Positions 6,467 to 15,103 of a stretch of DNA of 21,525 bases are shown one piece after another. The DNA comes from JAQBDA01 sp041301185 (lineage in GTDB: Bacteria > Chloroflexota > Anaerolineae > Anaerolineales > UBA4823), in the NCBI GenBank assembly GCA_041301185.1, contig JBFYSV010000089.1, positions 1 through 21,525 on the forward strand, in the 5' to 3' direction. The first letter of the stretch is position 1. Every line of letters begins with the position of its first letter. The notes under the pieces were generated by a model. That model was not told where the DNA came from, searched no databases, and saw only the letters and a program-made list of their open reading frames with translations. The translations under genes were made by a program, and so were the position numbers.

Positions 6467-8674
6467 TCAATCTATTGCCGTGCCGGAACCCAACCGGGTG
6501 CTCTTGACCAGCCGGGTGGTCTTGCCCACCCGGGCATGCGGCGCTTGCGCCTCGTCCGCAGACGGGCTGAGCAGCGTGCCATCGCCCAGGCGGCTCTCCC
6601 CGGCAGTCACACCGGAGGGGTAGCAGCCCACCACCGTGTTAACGCCTACAATCGACTGCCTGCCAATGCGCAGGCGCGGCTCCACCAGGACGAGATTGCC
6701 CTGGCTGTGAGCCGGTTTGGATAATTCCACAATTCTTTCCAGGGTACGTACCTGGGCTTCGTCTGCCCCGGGCAAAATAACGTAGATGCTGAACTGGTGG
6801 GCATAGACATGGAACGGGTCGCGCTGCGGGTCACCGCTATCTTGCAGCTTGAAATCCCCAATGCGGGCATTGGCACCAAGCTGCAGCCGGTCAACCACAT
6901 CCGCGCCCCACAAGACCGAGGCGTCGCCCAGGCGGGCCTGGTTCAAAACCAGCCAGCGGCGCAGCTTGAAATGCTCCAGGATTTGCGGCTCCACGCCGGT
7001 GTAGATCGCCACGTGCAGGCGCAGTCCGGCAGGCGTGCCGCGCAAGGCATACAGGCGGTGGGCTTGCTCTACCAGCTTACGGCGGCGGTCTTCAGGCCAG
7101 CTCTGCTCCAGAGCCAGTCCCAGCCAGGAGGCCAGCCAGGTGAGGAAATCGAGCGGGGTGGCGCGCGGGTCAAAGTACCCGGCGATGTTATCGATGGTCT
7201 CGCCCAGCCCTTCCCAGGCACTGTCCATCAGCGACAGGAAGCGCTCTAGGAAATCGGCGCTGGTGGCGTCCTGGCGAAATACCGCTGGCAGGTGGCGCAG
7301 CGAGGTGTTGCGTGGGTACTCGATGCGCAGCGAATCAAGCGCCGGGGTGTGCTTGCCGTCGCCGCGCAGGGTCAGGCGCAGCCACAGGTAGCGCCCCGGC
7401 TGGCTACGCACCAGGCAGTCCCATTCACCCTCGCCGGGCTGCCCGTTGACCTGCTGCGTCTCCCAGCGGTTGTCGGGCAAGAGCTGCACCTCCACCGCCG
7501 CCTTGGGCGCTTCGGAGGTGAACGTCTCCACCTGAATGGAGGTACCCGGCTCTACCTGGGCATGCATCCTCACCCGGTGCCACTGGCAGCGGAAGCGCTC
7601 GCTGTCCAACGGTCCGGCGATGAACACCCCCTCGGTAGCATACGCTGCCGCGGGCTGCAATGTGTACACCAGCCCGGCGAGCTTATCTGCCAGCAGCAGG
7701 CAGCCCTCGGGGTCAAAGGCGATGGCGCACGGGTTGGCTTTGGGCAGGCGGCAGGCGCAGGCGCTGGACTGGCCCTCGTCATACACCCACACGCAACCGG
7801 TGCGGGCATCCAGCAGGTGCAGGCGGCCCTGCGGGTCGAAGCCGATCGAGCCCGGCTTGAAATGCGCCTCCACCTCAAGCGGTTGCTGGACGCGCCCGGC
7901 GAACTCCCCGCTTTCGTCCAGCACCACCACCTCGGGCGAGCCCTCCTGGACGACGTACAGGTAGCCCCGCCGGTCCAGCGCCAGGTGGGTGGGAGAAACC
8001 AGCCCGACCCCGTTCTCATCCCGCCCATCCCAGGCAGCTTTCCAGCGGCCGCGGGCATCGAAGACGTGTACCAGCCCGTTGGCCCGGTCGGAGACGAACG
8101 CCCGCCGGTCGGGGGCGAGGGCAATATCAGCAGGCTCCCAGGTGCTGGGCGGATAGACTGCCCCGGCGGGCGGCAGGCAATCCGCAGCGGGGGCCTGCTC
8201 CGCCTGGACGGGCTTCACCTTCCAGCCCGCTTCGCCGTGAATAGCCTGCAGCGGGCCCCAGATCTGGCGCAGAGCCAGCCCTTTGAGGGCAAACACCTGC
8301 ACCCGGTGGTTGCCGCGCTCGGCGACGTACAGGTCATCCCGGCAGGAGATCGCCATACCCGACGGGCGCTCAAAGCGCCGCGGCTGGCAGCCCTTCCCTC
8401 CGATATGCGCCAGCAGCTCGAAACAGGCGACGCAAGGATCGTAGCGCCAGATTTGCTCGCCATCCAGGACGTAAATGCGCCCGGCGCAATCCAGCGCCAG
8501 GGCGGAGGGCAGCGCCAGCCCGCCGAAGCCTCCCTGGGCGTCCGCCAGGGGATGGGCGTCACCCGGCAAAGGCTGCAAGCTGAGCGTCTCGCCCAGGGCA
8601 ATCCCCGCCGGAGGCAGCAGCTCGCGCCAGCCTGCCAGTGCGTTTAATAAGTAGAAAGTCTGCCCGTTTGCCAT
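6467..8674 (-). CDS. gpI-like tail baseplate protein fused to an NHL-type beta-propeller
   Basis: A 735-aa protein. Seen: residues about 50-345 contain blades such as PSALALDCAGRIYVLD and PSGMAISCRDDLYVAERGNH, typical of NHL/six-blade propellers. About 355-450 is a beta-sandwich-like linker. From about 457 a phage tail protein I-type domain begins (LRHLPAVFRQD, then FLSLMDSAWEGLGETIDN, LTWLASWLGLAL, LYALRGTPAGLRLHVAIYTG). The last 70 residues are Gly/Thr-rich. Family knowledge: the gpI-like domain (Pvc12/Afp12 equivalent) forms the baseplate periphery with the gpJ-like protein and holds fibres. The gene starts 3 bases after the gpJ-like stop (TGA TCG ATG), so the two are likely translationally coupled. 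The propeller is an unusual N-terminal addition to the short phage gpI and could be exposed on the baseplate rim. Domain call is strong; the propeller's role is unknown. Confidence 0.88.
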   Translation of the reverse strand: MANGQTFYLLNALAGWRELLPPAGIALGETLSLQPLPGDAHPLADAQGGFGGLALPSALALDCAGRIYVLDGEQIWRYDPCVACFELLAHIGGKGCQPRRFERPSGMAISCRDDLYVAERGNHRVQVFALKGLALRQIWGPLQAIHGEAGWKVKPVQAEQAPAADCLPPAGAVYPPSTWEPADIALAPDRRAFVSDRANGLVHVFDARGRWKAAWDGRDENGVGLVSPTHLALDRRGYLYVVQEGSPEVVVLDESGEFAGRVQQPLEVEAHFKPGSIGFDPQGRLHLLDARTGCVWVYDEGQSSACACRLPKANPCAIAFDPEGCLLLADKLAGLVYTLQPAAAYATEGVFIAGPLDSERFRCQWHRVRMHAQVEPGTSIQVETFTSEAPKAAVEVQLLPDNRWETQQVNGQPGEGEWDCLVRSQPGRYLWLRLTLRGDGKHTPALDSLRIEYPRNTSLRHLPAVFRQDATSADFLERFLSLMDSAWEGLGETIDNIAGYFDPRATPLDFLTWLASWLGLALEQSWPEDRRRKLVEQAHRLYALRGTPAGLRLHVAIYTGVEPQILEHFKLRRWLVLNQARLGDASVLWGADVVDRLQLGANARIGDFKLQDSGDPQRDPFHVYAHQFSIYVILPGADEAQVRTLERIVELSKPAHSQGNLVLVEPRLRIGRQSIVGVNTVVGCYPSGVTAGESRLGDGTLLSPSADEAQAPHARVGKTTRLVKSTRLGSGTAID

Positions 8675-8677
8675 CGA

Positions 8678-10690
8678 TCAGAACCCGTAAGTCACGCGGA
8701 TATCGTGCTCGTCGCTGTAAAGCAGCTCGCCTTCGCCCAGGTCTGCGTCCCGGCAGAAGGGCTGCGCTTCGTCATCCAGGTAGATCTCAAGCTGGTTGTT
8801 CTCGATCCTGTCCACCCCTTCAGTGGAAAGGATGGTCTGGTAGACCTCGGAGAAGAAGATCGAGCGCCCGAACTCCCAGCCCAGCCCGTCCTCGCCGCCC
8901 ACCAGGGGGTGAAAATAGGTGGTCAGGCCGCTCTCGATGGTTTGCTTGACGCTCGCCAGGTCAGCGCTGGCTTTGACCACGATATCTGCTGAGATCTTCA
9001 CCTTGCGATAGGCCGGCGGGATCACGTACACCTCGCTGGTCAGCAGGCGGTGCTGGTTGAGGCACTCGCACACCGCCTGGATGGTGCGCTGCCCGGGGGT
9101 TGGGTTGGGGATATCGGCGTCTGGCACCACAATCACGGTCACCACGCCGGGCACCTGCACGCCGGGATACTGCGGGTGGACCAGCGGCAGGGCATGGGCG
9201 CGGCGCACGCGCACCCCGGGGGTCTGCAACGCGAAATACTCGAAGTCCTCCGCCGTCACCGCCCGCCCGCGGCTCTTCAGCTCCAGCGCAGCGCGCGATT
9301 TGGCCTGCTCCACCGTCTCTTCATCGCTGCCAGCCGAGGCGCTAAAATAGTTGGTGACCGAGTCGACATGCTCTACGAAGGTCAAGACATTGGTGAGCGT
9401 CTCTGCGCCCACGTTCCCGGCGCTGCCCCCGCCGCTGCGGTACAGGCGGGCGATGATATTGCCATTGGGGTTATCCGGGTTCGCCACCGGGATCCGCCCG
9501 TGAATGCCATCCCCAAAGCGCACCTCGCCCGAGGTGCGGTTGAGGGTAAAGTGGGCGTCATCCGGGCCGGAGGCGGCAAAATCATCCACCGGCTCCCAGG
9601 CCTGAAAGCCCAGGTCCACCCCCACCACCGGGCGCTCGCTCACCTCCAGGCGCAGGTATTCCAGCACCACCTTATTGCCGTCGGCGCTGGTTGCCATCTC
9701 GGGCTGGGGCAGGGCCACCAGCCCGCTGCGCGAGAGATTGAAGCTCTGGTTGGGACGACCGTTGCTGCCGCCTAGCACCTCATCTCGGATGGTAACCGCT
9801 TGCGCCGCGGCCACCGTGTTCAGCCTGATCTCTTCCAACTGGGGCGACTCTTCGTAAAAGCTCTGTTCCAGGCGGCAGCGGAACCAGTACAGCGCCTCGC
9901 TCACATCGCCCAGCGCCGCTTTTGCCACCTTTGCTCCCGGGCCGCGCAGATAGATATGCCCGTTCAGGCTGAACGCCTGGGTGCCGTCCTTGTCCAGGCT
10001 GGCGGCTTTCCACTGGCTGCCGTCCCAATATTCCCAAACCAAAACCGCCGGGGGCGGCAGGCCCTCCAATTCCAGCGAGCAGGCAGCGCTCTCCAGGCGG
10101 GCCGCCTCGTGCACCACCACCGCCAGGTTCACCTGCTGGCTGGTGAATGCCAGCGGCGAGCTAAACCCCAGCATCAGGCTGCTGCCCGGGCGGGCATACG
10201 CTCCAAAGGGATAGAACACCTGCCCGGTGGTGTTGTTGGCATTGGTCTCCACACTGTAGCCCACACCGTCATAGACTTGCAGCGCGGCCAGCTTCACCCC
10301 CAGGGCGATCAGCGCCTCGTCCGTCTCGAAGACAATCGGCTGCCCGCTCTCGTCCGGCTCGGAGGCTGAAACCTGGGTGCCCTTGGGGACGATCACGTAC
10401 TCAATGGTGTCGCTGTCTAAGGTGAAGGTCAGCTCGGCTTTTGCCGGGCGGGCGGGCTGTAGCTCGATCCCTAATAGCTGCAAGAACTTGATGTAGTTGC
10501 GCTCCGGGACGCGGTTCAAGCGGTAGATCAGCATATCCGTCATCCAGGCAAAGAGCTGCAGCATGGCAATGCCTGGGTCGCTGTCGTTGTGGTTGGTCCA
10601 CTCGGGGGCGTAGCGCGGGATTAGAGCGCGCGCTTCGGCGTAAATATCTTTGTAGGTCCGGTCGTCCAGGATGGGTGCTTCTAACGGCAT
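8678..10690 (-). CDS. Putative baseplate assembly protein, gpJ-like (Pvc11/Afp11 type)
   Basis: A 670-aa baseplate wedge protein. Seen: the N terminus has the hallmark of this family (YAPEWTNHNDSDPGIAMLQL, then WMTDMLIYRLNRVPERNYIKF). The middle has a beta-rich insert (PAVLVWEYWDGSQW). Then come the gpJ core segments: FGDGIHGRIP, the YRSGGGSAGNVG stretch, SRGRAVTAEDFEYFA and GVVTVIVVPD. The C terminus ends in GELLYSDEHDIRVTYGF. Family knowledge: homologues form the wedge ring that links the gp25-like core to the fibres and triggers sheath contraction. The start is supported by AAGGAG 6 bases upstream. It follows the gp25-like gene by 34 bases and precedes the gpI-like gene, the usual 25-J-I order of contractile tails. 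Confidence 0.93.
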   Translation of the reverse strand: MPLEAPILDDRTYKDIYAEARALIPRYAPEWTNHNDSDPGIAMLQLFAWMTDMLIYRLNRVPERNYIKFLQLLGIELQPARPAKAELTFTLDSDTIEYVIVPKGTQVSASEPDESGQPIVFETDEALIALGVKLAALQVYDGVGYSVETNANNTTGQVFYPFGAYARPGSSLMLGFSSPLAFTSQQVNLAVVVHEAARLESAACSLELEGLPPPAVLVWEYWDGSQWKAASLDKDGTQAFSLNGHIYLRGPGAKVAKAALGDVSEALYWFRCRLEQSFYEESPQLEEIRLNTVAAAQAVTIRDEVLGGSNGRPNQSFNLSRSGLVALPQPEMATSADGNKVVLEYLRLEVSERPVVGVDLGFQAWEPVDDFAASGPDDAHFTLNRTSGEVRFGDGIHGRIPVANPDNPNGNIIARLYRSGGGSAGNVGAETLTNVLTFVEHVDSVTNYFSASAGSDEETVEQAKSRAALELKSRGRAVTAEDFEYFALQTPGVRVRRAHALPLVHPQYPGVQVPGVVTVIVVPDADIPNPTPGQRTIQAVCECLNQHRLLTSEVYVIPPAYRKVKISADIVVKASADLASVKQTIESGLTTYFHPLVGGEDGLGWEFGRSIFFSEVYQTILSTEGVDRIENNQLEIYLDDEAQPFCRDADLGEGELLYSDEHDIRVTYGF

Positions 10691-10724
10691 GAGTTGCTCC
10701 TTAGGCTTTGGGTGCGGTAACTGC

Positions 10725-11132
10725 TCAGGTCTGCTCTGCCTGGATATAGAAGGGATAGACCAGGTTCTGCACGGTGTTGGTCGAGCGGATGCGGTACTCG
10801 AGGCGGATCAGCAACAGGTTGGAGGTGACTGCCCCCGGGTCGCCGGGCTCGACTGCCACGCGCAGCACATCGATGCGCGGCTCCCAACGCGCCAGCGCCT
10901 GCTGCACCTGGTAGGCAATATCGCCGCGCGTGGCAGGGCTGTTGGGGGCAAAGACATACTCGTGGATGCCGCAGCCGAAGCGCGGCAGCATGCGCCGCTC
11001 GCCCAGGGCGGTGCCCAGGATGATCCAGATCGCCTCCTGGATGAGCTGCTCCGCCTGCGAGTACGAGAAGCCGCCCCGAGCGTTGATGCGGATGGGGAAT
11101 TTCCAGCCAGTGCCTAAGATCTCACGCGCCAT
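10725..11132 (-). CDS. gp25/GPW-family baseplate wedge protein (Pvc9/Afp9 type)
   Basis: A 135-aa protein, normal length for the family. Seen: GWKFPI at 9-14, the IQEAIWIILGTALGER helix (31-46), MLPRFGCGIHEYVF (48-61) and the diagnostic WEPRI at 83-87 followed by beta strands. Family knowledge: gp25-like proteins sit at the bottom of the sheath, mimic its handshake strands and start sheath polymerisation on the baseplate; the EPR motif stabilises this core. It lies between the 233-aa unknown and the gpJ-like gene. No strong ribosome-binding site is seen before the ATG (only GCGAGACG), so coupling to the upstream gene is possible. Confidence 0.95.
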   Translation of the reverse strand: MAREILGTGWKFPIRINARGGFSYSQAEQLIQEAIWIILGTALGERRMLPRFGCGIHEYVFAPNSPATRGDIAYQVQQALARWEPRIDVLRVAVEPGDPGAVTSNLLLIRLEYRIRSTNTVQNLVYPFYIQAEQT

Positions 11133-11151
11133 ACGGTTCGTCTCGCTTTCC

Positions 11152-11853
11152 TTAACATGGCAGGGCGTTGGCGGCGGTCTGCAGGGCGTCCACCACCGCC
11201 TTGACCGGCTCCAGCGGGTCTTGCCCTGCCAGGTCTGACAGGGAGGGCGTCTCGGCAGACATGGGCGGCAGGGTGATCGGGTCTTGATCGATGATGCTCA
11301 GGGTGGTGTTGACCAGCTCGATCAACGGCTGCAAGCCCGCCATGGCGTTCATGGTGCTCTCCAGGGAAGTCTGGGCGTTTTTCTGGGCGCATTCCAGAGA
11401 TGCCAGCAGCGCCGGGTTGCCCTGGGCGGCGTTCAGGTCGATCCCCACCGAGAAATTCAGCACGCTCTCTACCGCATCGATCATGCAGTTCAGGTAAGAG
11501 ATCACCAGCAGCAGGATGTCTTTGACCATGGCACAGATCGGCGGCACGCTGAGCACGATCCCCAGGCACTCCGTCATCTCGCCGATGGCGGAAAGCAGGT
11601 CGCCGGTCTTGACGAAGCCCGACTCCACCGTAGTTTTCAGCGCCGAGACCACCTTGAGCACCCGCAGCAGGCAGGTCATGGAGGCCATCATCGGCATGAT
11701 CTGGATCATCAGGCTGTGCGCCAGGGCGCAGTCGGTGGGTGGGCCGTCGGCGATATTGGTCAGCGAGCTGAGCGAGCCACCAAACGGCAGGGAGATGCTC
11801 AGTGGGTTCTTTTTCTCGATCTCGATGCAGGGTATCTCAACCAATGCTGTCAT
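11152..11853 (-). CDS. Helical protein of unknown function between spike and gp25
   Basis: A 233-aa protein I cannot assign to a named family. Seen: a short N-terminal part with IPCIEIEKKNP and SISLPFGGSL, then GPPTDCALAHSLMIQ, followed by several hydrophobic or amphipathic helices rich in Met, Leu, Ile and Cys (about 44-75, 96-136, 160-190), and a Pro/Leu-rich tail ending in LPC. No clear transmembrane topology or signal peptide; the helices resemble a packed bundle more than membrane spans. GGAAGG lies 9 bases before the start. Its fixed position between the central spike gene and the gp25-like gene, where PVC and Afp loci usually put small spike or baseplate parts, suggests a structural or chaperone role at the hub. 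A PAAR-like tip is unlikely because no PAAR pattern is seen. Confidence 0.75.
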   Translation of the reverse strand: MTALVEIPCIEIEKKNPLSISLPFGGSLSSLTNIADGPPTDCALAHSLMIQIMPMMASMTCLLRVLKVVSALKTTVESGFVKTGDLLSAIGEMTECLGIVLSVPPICAMVKDILLLVISYLNCMIDAVESVLNFSVGIDLNAAQGNPALLASLECAQKNAQTSLESTMNAMAGLQPLIELVNTTLSIIDQDPITLPPMSAETPSLSDLAGQDPLEPVKAVVDALQTAANALPC

Positions 11854-11885
11854 GCAAAGTGCCTTCCTTTTTCAGTCATTGCCTA

Positions 11886-12383
11886 TCAGATCGGCTTGGG
11901 CGCAACTGCCACTGGTCTTCCATTAATAATCACGTTGGGCGCCTGGATGTTGATCGTGCCTGTGCTGCGGATGCTGATATTGGCATTTTGCAGGATGATC
12001 TCGTTTCCGTGGGCGTCGGCAATGCTGATATAGCCGCTATCCCCGCCGGCGACCTGCGGGTCGTAAATGGTGATCTCGTGCCCGTTCACCGAACGGATCA
12101 TGCGGACATTGCCATCCGTGGTGGGCGGTCTGTCCACCCCATTCCACAGGAAGCCGATGATGTAGGCAATATCGGCGTTGTTCTGGTCAAAAGCCAGCAG
12201 CACATCGTCGCCGATCTCGGGCATGAACCACACCCCGCGCCCGGGGCCGGTCATGATGGCGGCAACATGCGCCCAATAGGTCTGGCTATCGCCCTCCATA
12301 AACGCCAGGCTCACCCGCACCCGCCCCAGCCCATCCGGCTCGCTGGCAACTTTACCCTGCACAATGCCGCTAAACTTTGCCAT
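11886..12383 (-). CDS. Baseplate spike protein, gpV/gp5-OB-fold family (Pvc8-like)
   Basis: A 165-aa central spike. Seen: an N-terminal OB-fold segment (GLGRVRVSL, then W-A-H-V, GPGRGVWFMPEIGDDVLLAF at about 46-65, IIGFLWNG at 75-82, PP). A C-terminal region of short beta repeats (GNEIILQNANISIRS, GTINIQAPNVIING) is typical of a triple-stranded beta-helix needle, ending in a Pro/Lys tail. Family knowledge: three copies plug the inner tube below the hub and lead membrane penetration; many carry a PAAR cap. None is fused here. The upstream gpD-like gene ends 11 bases before the start, and the AGGAG site overlaps that TAG stop, suggesting coupled translation. Confidence 0.93.
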   Translation of the reverse strand: MAKFSGIVQGKVASEPDGLGRVRVSLAFMEGDSQTYWAHVAAIMTGPGRGVWFMPEIGDDVLLAFDQNNADIAYIIGFLWNGVDRPPTTDGNVRMIRSVNGHEITIYDPQVAGGDSGYISIADAHGNEIILQNANISIRSTGTINIQAPNVIINGRPVAVAPKPI

Positions 12384-12394
12384 AAACGCTTCTC

Positions 12395-13627
12395 CTAGCC
12401 GACGTTCTCGGCTAACCCCTCTTCCCGGCGCGCCTTGAATGTGGTGCGGTAACCGGCGTTGCCGATGGTGTGGGTGGTCTCGGTGACGTAATACTCGCCG
12501 CTGAAGCGCTCGCCCAGGTTGCTGATCCGCACTTTGCGCCCTGCCAGCAGCCCGGGTAAGCCGACGGTCTCGCCGTTGGCTTCCACCATCCCTTTGCGCA
12601 GCTCGCGCAAGATGCGCCGGGCGCGGTCGTTGGCTTCGTTCTCGTCGCGCACCGGCTGGTCGGTGATCACCTCCCGGCGGTTGCCGAAAGCCTGCATCAG
12701 GCGCTGCTGGCGGGCAGCCTCCGCCCGGTCCCGGCGAGGGATCAGGCTCTCCCAGCTGGCTTTGCCCTCGATACGCCGGTTGCGCTGGCGGTCCCAGCCG
12801 AGCACCACCACCTCAGACACCTGGTTGGCGGTGGTCAAGGTAGGGTTGAAGGAGACCAGGGTCTTGCCCCATTCCAGCTCGTAAGCGGGCACCTCGTGGT
12901 TGTTGGAGGGACCGAAGTAAATATGCGGGTCGGGATTGCCATCCTGATCGGTCTCCTTCAGCACCAGCACATAGTCGCGCCGCCGAGCGCGCTCCATCAG
13001 GAAGACAATATCGTACTGGTTGTTCATAAACACGTAGCGGTCGGGCACTTCCGCCTCCCGGGCGGTGGGATCGGTGCGCAGCGGGAAGTTGATCCCTGGG
13101 CGGGTCTGGCTGAGCGGGTTGCGCCCGATCTCGGCGGCGATATCGCTGTCTTTCACGCCCTCCCAGGCGTGGGTGTGCTGCCCGGCGCGAAACTGGTGCA
13201 GGGCATTCAGGCCGCGCACAGTCAGGGTCATGCCGCCGCTTGCCGGGAACTTCGGCTCCAACCCGACAATCGTCCCTTTGAGCATCAGGCGCAGCCGGTC
13301 GGCGTAGCCCATGTACAGCTCCACGCTGTTGCCCGGGTCGAACAGCCCTTCGTAATCGTCGCGAGACGGCGGCTCGTAGCGGGTGCGCACACTCTGCGAG
13401 CGCTCGCCTGCTCCCGACTCGTAGTTGCTGATGGTCAGCTCAAAAGAGTCGATATCCTCCAGGCTATCGCGGTAGCTCACCTGGATCACATCCTGGATCA
13501 CCTCCGCCTGCAGGCGCTGTCCGGAGACCACCACGCTGAACTGGGGCGCGAAGAAGGTCTCGAAAGGTCCATCTTCAGATGCACCCTGGTTAAGCGGCAG
13601 GCGGTAGATCGGGGTGTAAGTGGTCAT
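12395..13627 (-). CDS. Phage late control D / gp27-like hub protein
   Basis: A 410-aa hub protein. Seen: APQFSVVVSGQRL near residues 27-39, a strand-rich first half with VQVSYRDSLEDIDSFELTI-type pattern (DVIQVSYRD, IDSFELTISNYE), the VELYMGYAD and GTIVGLEPKFP strands, an FLMERARRRDYVLVL helix-strand and a C-terminal GEYYVTETTHTIGNAGYRT segment, all usual in the gpD family. Family knowledge: a trimer joins the hexameric tube to the trimeric spike encoded next. The ATG at 13627 (MTTYTPIYRLPL) is chosen; a TTG at 13639, right after the LysM gene stop, could extend it by 4 residues but has no better ribosome-binding site. Confidence 0.9.
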   Translation of the reverse strand: MTTYTPIYRLPLNQGASEDGPFETFFAPQFSVVVSGQRLQAEVIQDVIQVSYRDSLEDIDSFELTISNYESGAGERSQSVRTRYEPPSRDDYEGLFDPGNSVELYMGYADRLRLMLKGTIVGLEPKFPASGGMTLTVRGLNALHQFRAGQHTHAWEGVKDSDIAAEIGRNPLSQTRPGINFPLRTDPTAREAEVPDRYVFMNNQYDIVFLMERARRRDYVLVLKETDQDGNPDPHIYFGPSNNHEVPAYELEWGKTLVSFNPTLTTANQVSEVVVLGWDRQRNRRIEGKASWESLIPRRDRAEAARQQRLMQAFGNRREVITDQPVRDENEANDRARRILRELRKGMVEANGETVGLPGLLAGRKVRISNLGERFSGEYYVTETTHTIGNAGYRTTFKARREEGLAENVG

Positions 13628-13639
13628 GCGCTCTCGCAA

Positions 13640-14329
13640 TCAGATCTTGGGCAGCTCCAGGCTTAGCCCCGCCGAAAGGTCCAGCGGGTCATCGATGCCA
13701 TTCATCTCGGCGATCTGGCGCCACTTGCTCGGGTCGTTGAACTCGCGGCTGGCGATCTGGTCCAGCGTCTGCCCTTCGGCGACCAGCGTCACCGACTGGG
13801 TGAGGGCCTCCGCCAGCTCGGTCAGGGTCTGGTACTCGCGCAGGCGCACGGTGAGCGTGGCGCGCAGGGGGATACCCAGCGGGCTGAACAGGGTGAACTT
13901 CTGGGTGACGTTCTCCACAATGCACTGGAAGCCGTGCTCCCGCAGCTGGGTCTGGCCGCGCTTCAGGTTCGAGCCGGGAAAGCCGGTCTTGCCCCAGCTG
14001 AACAGGCACACCGGCGGCGTTTTGGCCTGCGGGTCAACCCGGATCAACCGGTAGAAGCGGTCGGTGAGGGCGGTGACCGGCACCACCCCCTCCTCCTCGC
14101 CCATCCCGGCCTCGGTGGTATCGAAGAACAGGTCTACGTTAAGCGTCTCCGCCTGGCCGCGCACAAACTGCTGCACAGGCATATCCAGCCCGGGGATCGC
14201 CACCTCGGCGTACTCCACACCCTTGGTCAGGGTGAACTCGGTGGGGTTGAACTGCACCTCCATCACCTCCCCATTGCTGGGGTTAAGGTCAGAGGTCAGG
14301 CGGGTGAAGCGGGCGCGTTCCAGCGGCAT
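13640..14329 (-). CDS. LysM-domain baseplate protein (Pvc7/Afp7 type)
   Basis: A 229-aa protein. Seen: MEVQFNPTEFTLTKG at 23-37, the signature opening of eCIS LysM proteins, then a beta-rich body (LNVDLFFDT, PPVCLFSWGK, FQCIVENVTQKFTLFSP, PLRATLTVRLREY) and a C-terminal LysM domain about 180-228 (VAEGQTLDQIASREF, WRQIAEMNGIDDPLDLSAG). Family knowledge: the equivalent of phage gp53/gpX-like proteins. It clamps the hub and gp25-like subunits in the baseplate; the LysM acts structurally rather than to bind peptidoglycan outside. The start is 3 bases after the stop of the 65-aa gene. It is followed by the gpD-like gene, the normal order. Confidence 0.93.
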   Translation of the reverse strand: MPLERARFTRLTSDLNPSNGEVMEVQFNPTEFTLTKGVEYAEVAIPGLDMPVQQFVRGQAETLNVDLFFDTTEAGMGEEEGVVPVTALTDRFYRLIRVDPQAKTPPVCLFSWGKTGFPGSNLKRGQTQLREHGFQCIVENVTQKFTLFSPLGIPLRATLTVRLREYQTLTELAEALTQSVTLVAEGQTLDQIASREFNDPSKWRQIAEMNGIDDPLDLSAGLSLELPKI

Positions 14330-14332
14330 GGC

Positions 14333-14530
14333 TTAGCTTCTTTCCTCGCGGCGAGGGTACACACCCGGCGCCAGGCGGGTGTCGCTCTGGCGGCGCATCT
14401 CTTCCTGCTCCTGGCGCTTCAGCTCAGCCAGCACCGCATTGACGATCTGGCGCAGGATTGCCGGACTGAGCAGGGACTGCGAATCCGTCGCCTGCACGCT
14501 GCTGGTCACTTCACCAATATGGACATCCAT
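14333..14530 (-). CDS. Small DUF5908-like protein (Pvc6/Afp6-position)
   Basis: A 65-aa protein. Seen: an N-terminal strand (MDVHIGEVTSSVQATD), then a helix LSPAILRQIVNAVLAELKRQ and a charged Arg/Glu-rich tail. This matches my recollection of the short DUF5908-type proteins that precede LysM genes in eCIS loci. AAGGAG lies about 8 bases before the ATG. Its function is unknown; the position between tube 2 and the LysM protein suggests an assembly factor or minor baseplate part. Confidence 0.75.
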   Translation of the reverse strand: MDVHIGEVTSSVQATDSQSLLSPAILRQIVNAVLAELKRQEQEEMRRQSDTRLAPGVYPRREERS

Positions 14531-14548
14531 ACCTGTTGCTCCTTCCGC

Positions 14549-15103
14549 CTAACCAAACAGGCTCTCCACCGCCCCGCCGATGGCTTTCACCGTGCCGATC
14601 AGGCTGCTCAAGCCGCCGGAGGCCGCCGGGATCAGCGCCAGCCCCTCGTGGACAATCTCCAGCTCCTCGATCGCTACCGCGTTCTGGGTCGCGTTCAGGC
14701 TCGGGCCGCGATATTTGCTGGGCAGGCCGCGGTGGAACGCCCAAATCTTGACCGGCTGGCGGTCGTCATTCTGCAAGATGATCAGCCCATCCCGGCGCTG
14801 CCCGCTGCCCAGGATAAAGCCATTGTGCCAGTTCCATAGATCGTCGTTCACGCCCACCCCGCGCTTGAGAACGATCGGGCTGTACGTGGCGCGGGTGGGA
14901 AACTTGAGCACTGTGCCGTTATTACCGCCCTCCTTGTACTCCTCGAACTCGATGCTGCTATCCAGCCCGCTGCACTCGCTGAAACCGGCCGCGGCGGCCC
15001 TGGAAATATTCTTGACCGCTGAGAGCAGCTCAGTGCTGGCATCCAGGATGGTGATCACGAAGTTATAGCCGCGTAGCGGGTCGGTGCGCGCCCCAGTGCT
15101 CAT
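14549..15103 (-). CDS. Tail tube protein 2, gp19 family (Pvc5-like, tube initiator)
   Basis: A 184-aa tube protein. Seen: DPLRGYNFVITI at 8-19, GFSECSGLDSSIEFEEYKEG at 40-59, VLKRGVGVNDDLWNWHNGF at 78-96, RRDGLIIL and W-x-F-x-x-GLPSKYRGPSL, closing with AVAIEELEIVHEGL. Compared with tube 1 it has an extra stretch at about 21-38 and a Gly/Ala/Leu-rich C-terminal tail (155-184). Family knowledge: the longer second tube paralogue usually forms the first ring on the hub. Its ATG overlaps the sheath-2 stop by 4 bases (ATGA), so translation is coupled. Confidence 0.93.
   Translation of the reverse strand: MSTGARTDPLRGYNFVITILDASTELLSAVKNISRAAAAGFSECSGLDSSIEFEEYKEGGNNGTVLKFPTRATYSPIVLKRGVGVNDDLWNWHNGFILGSGQRRDGLIILQNDDRQPVKIWAFHRGLPSKYRGPSLNATQNAVAIEELEIVHEGLALIPAASGGLSSLIGTVKAIGGAVESLFG

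Noticed and set aside
7292..8647. Plus-strand open frame (451 codons) opposite the gpI-like gene
   Set aside because: Antisense shadow of a gene with clear gpI and propeller motifs.
13627..13639. TTG start giving four extra residues on the gpD-like protein
   Set aside because: The ATG at 13627 gives a typical N terminus, and the TTG, directly after the previous stop, has no better ribosome-binding site.
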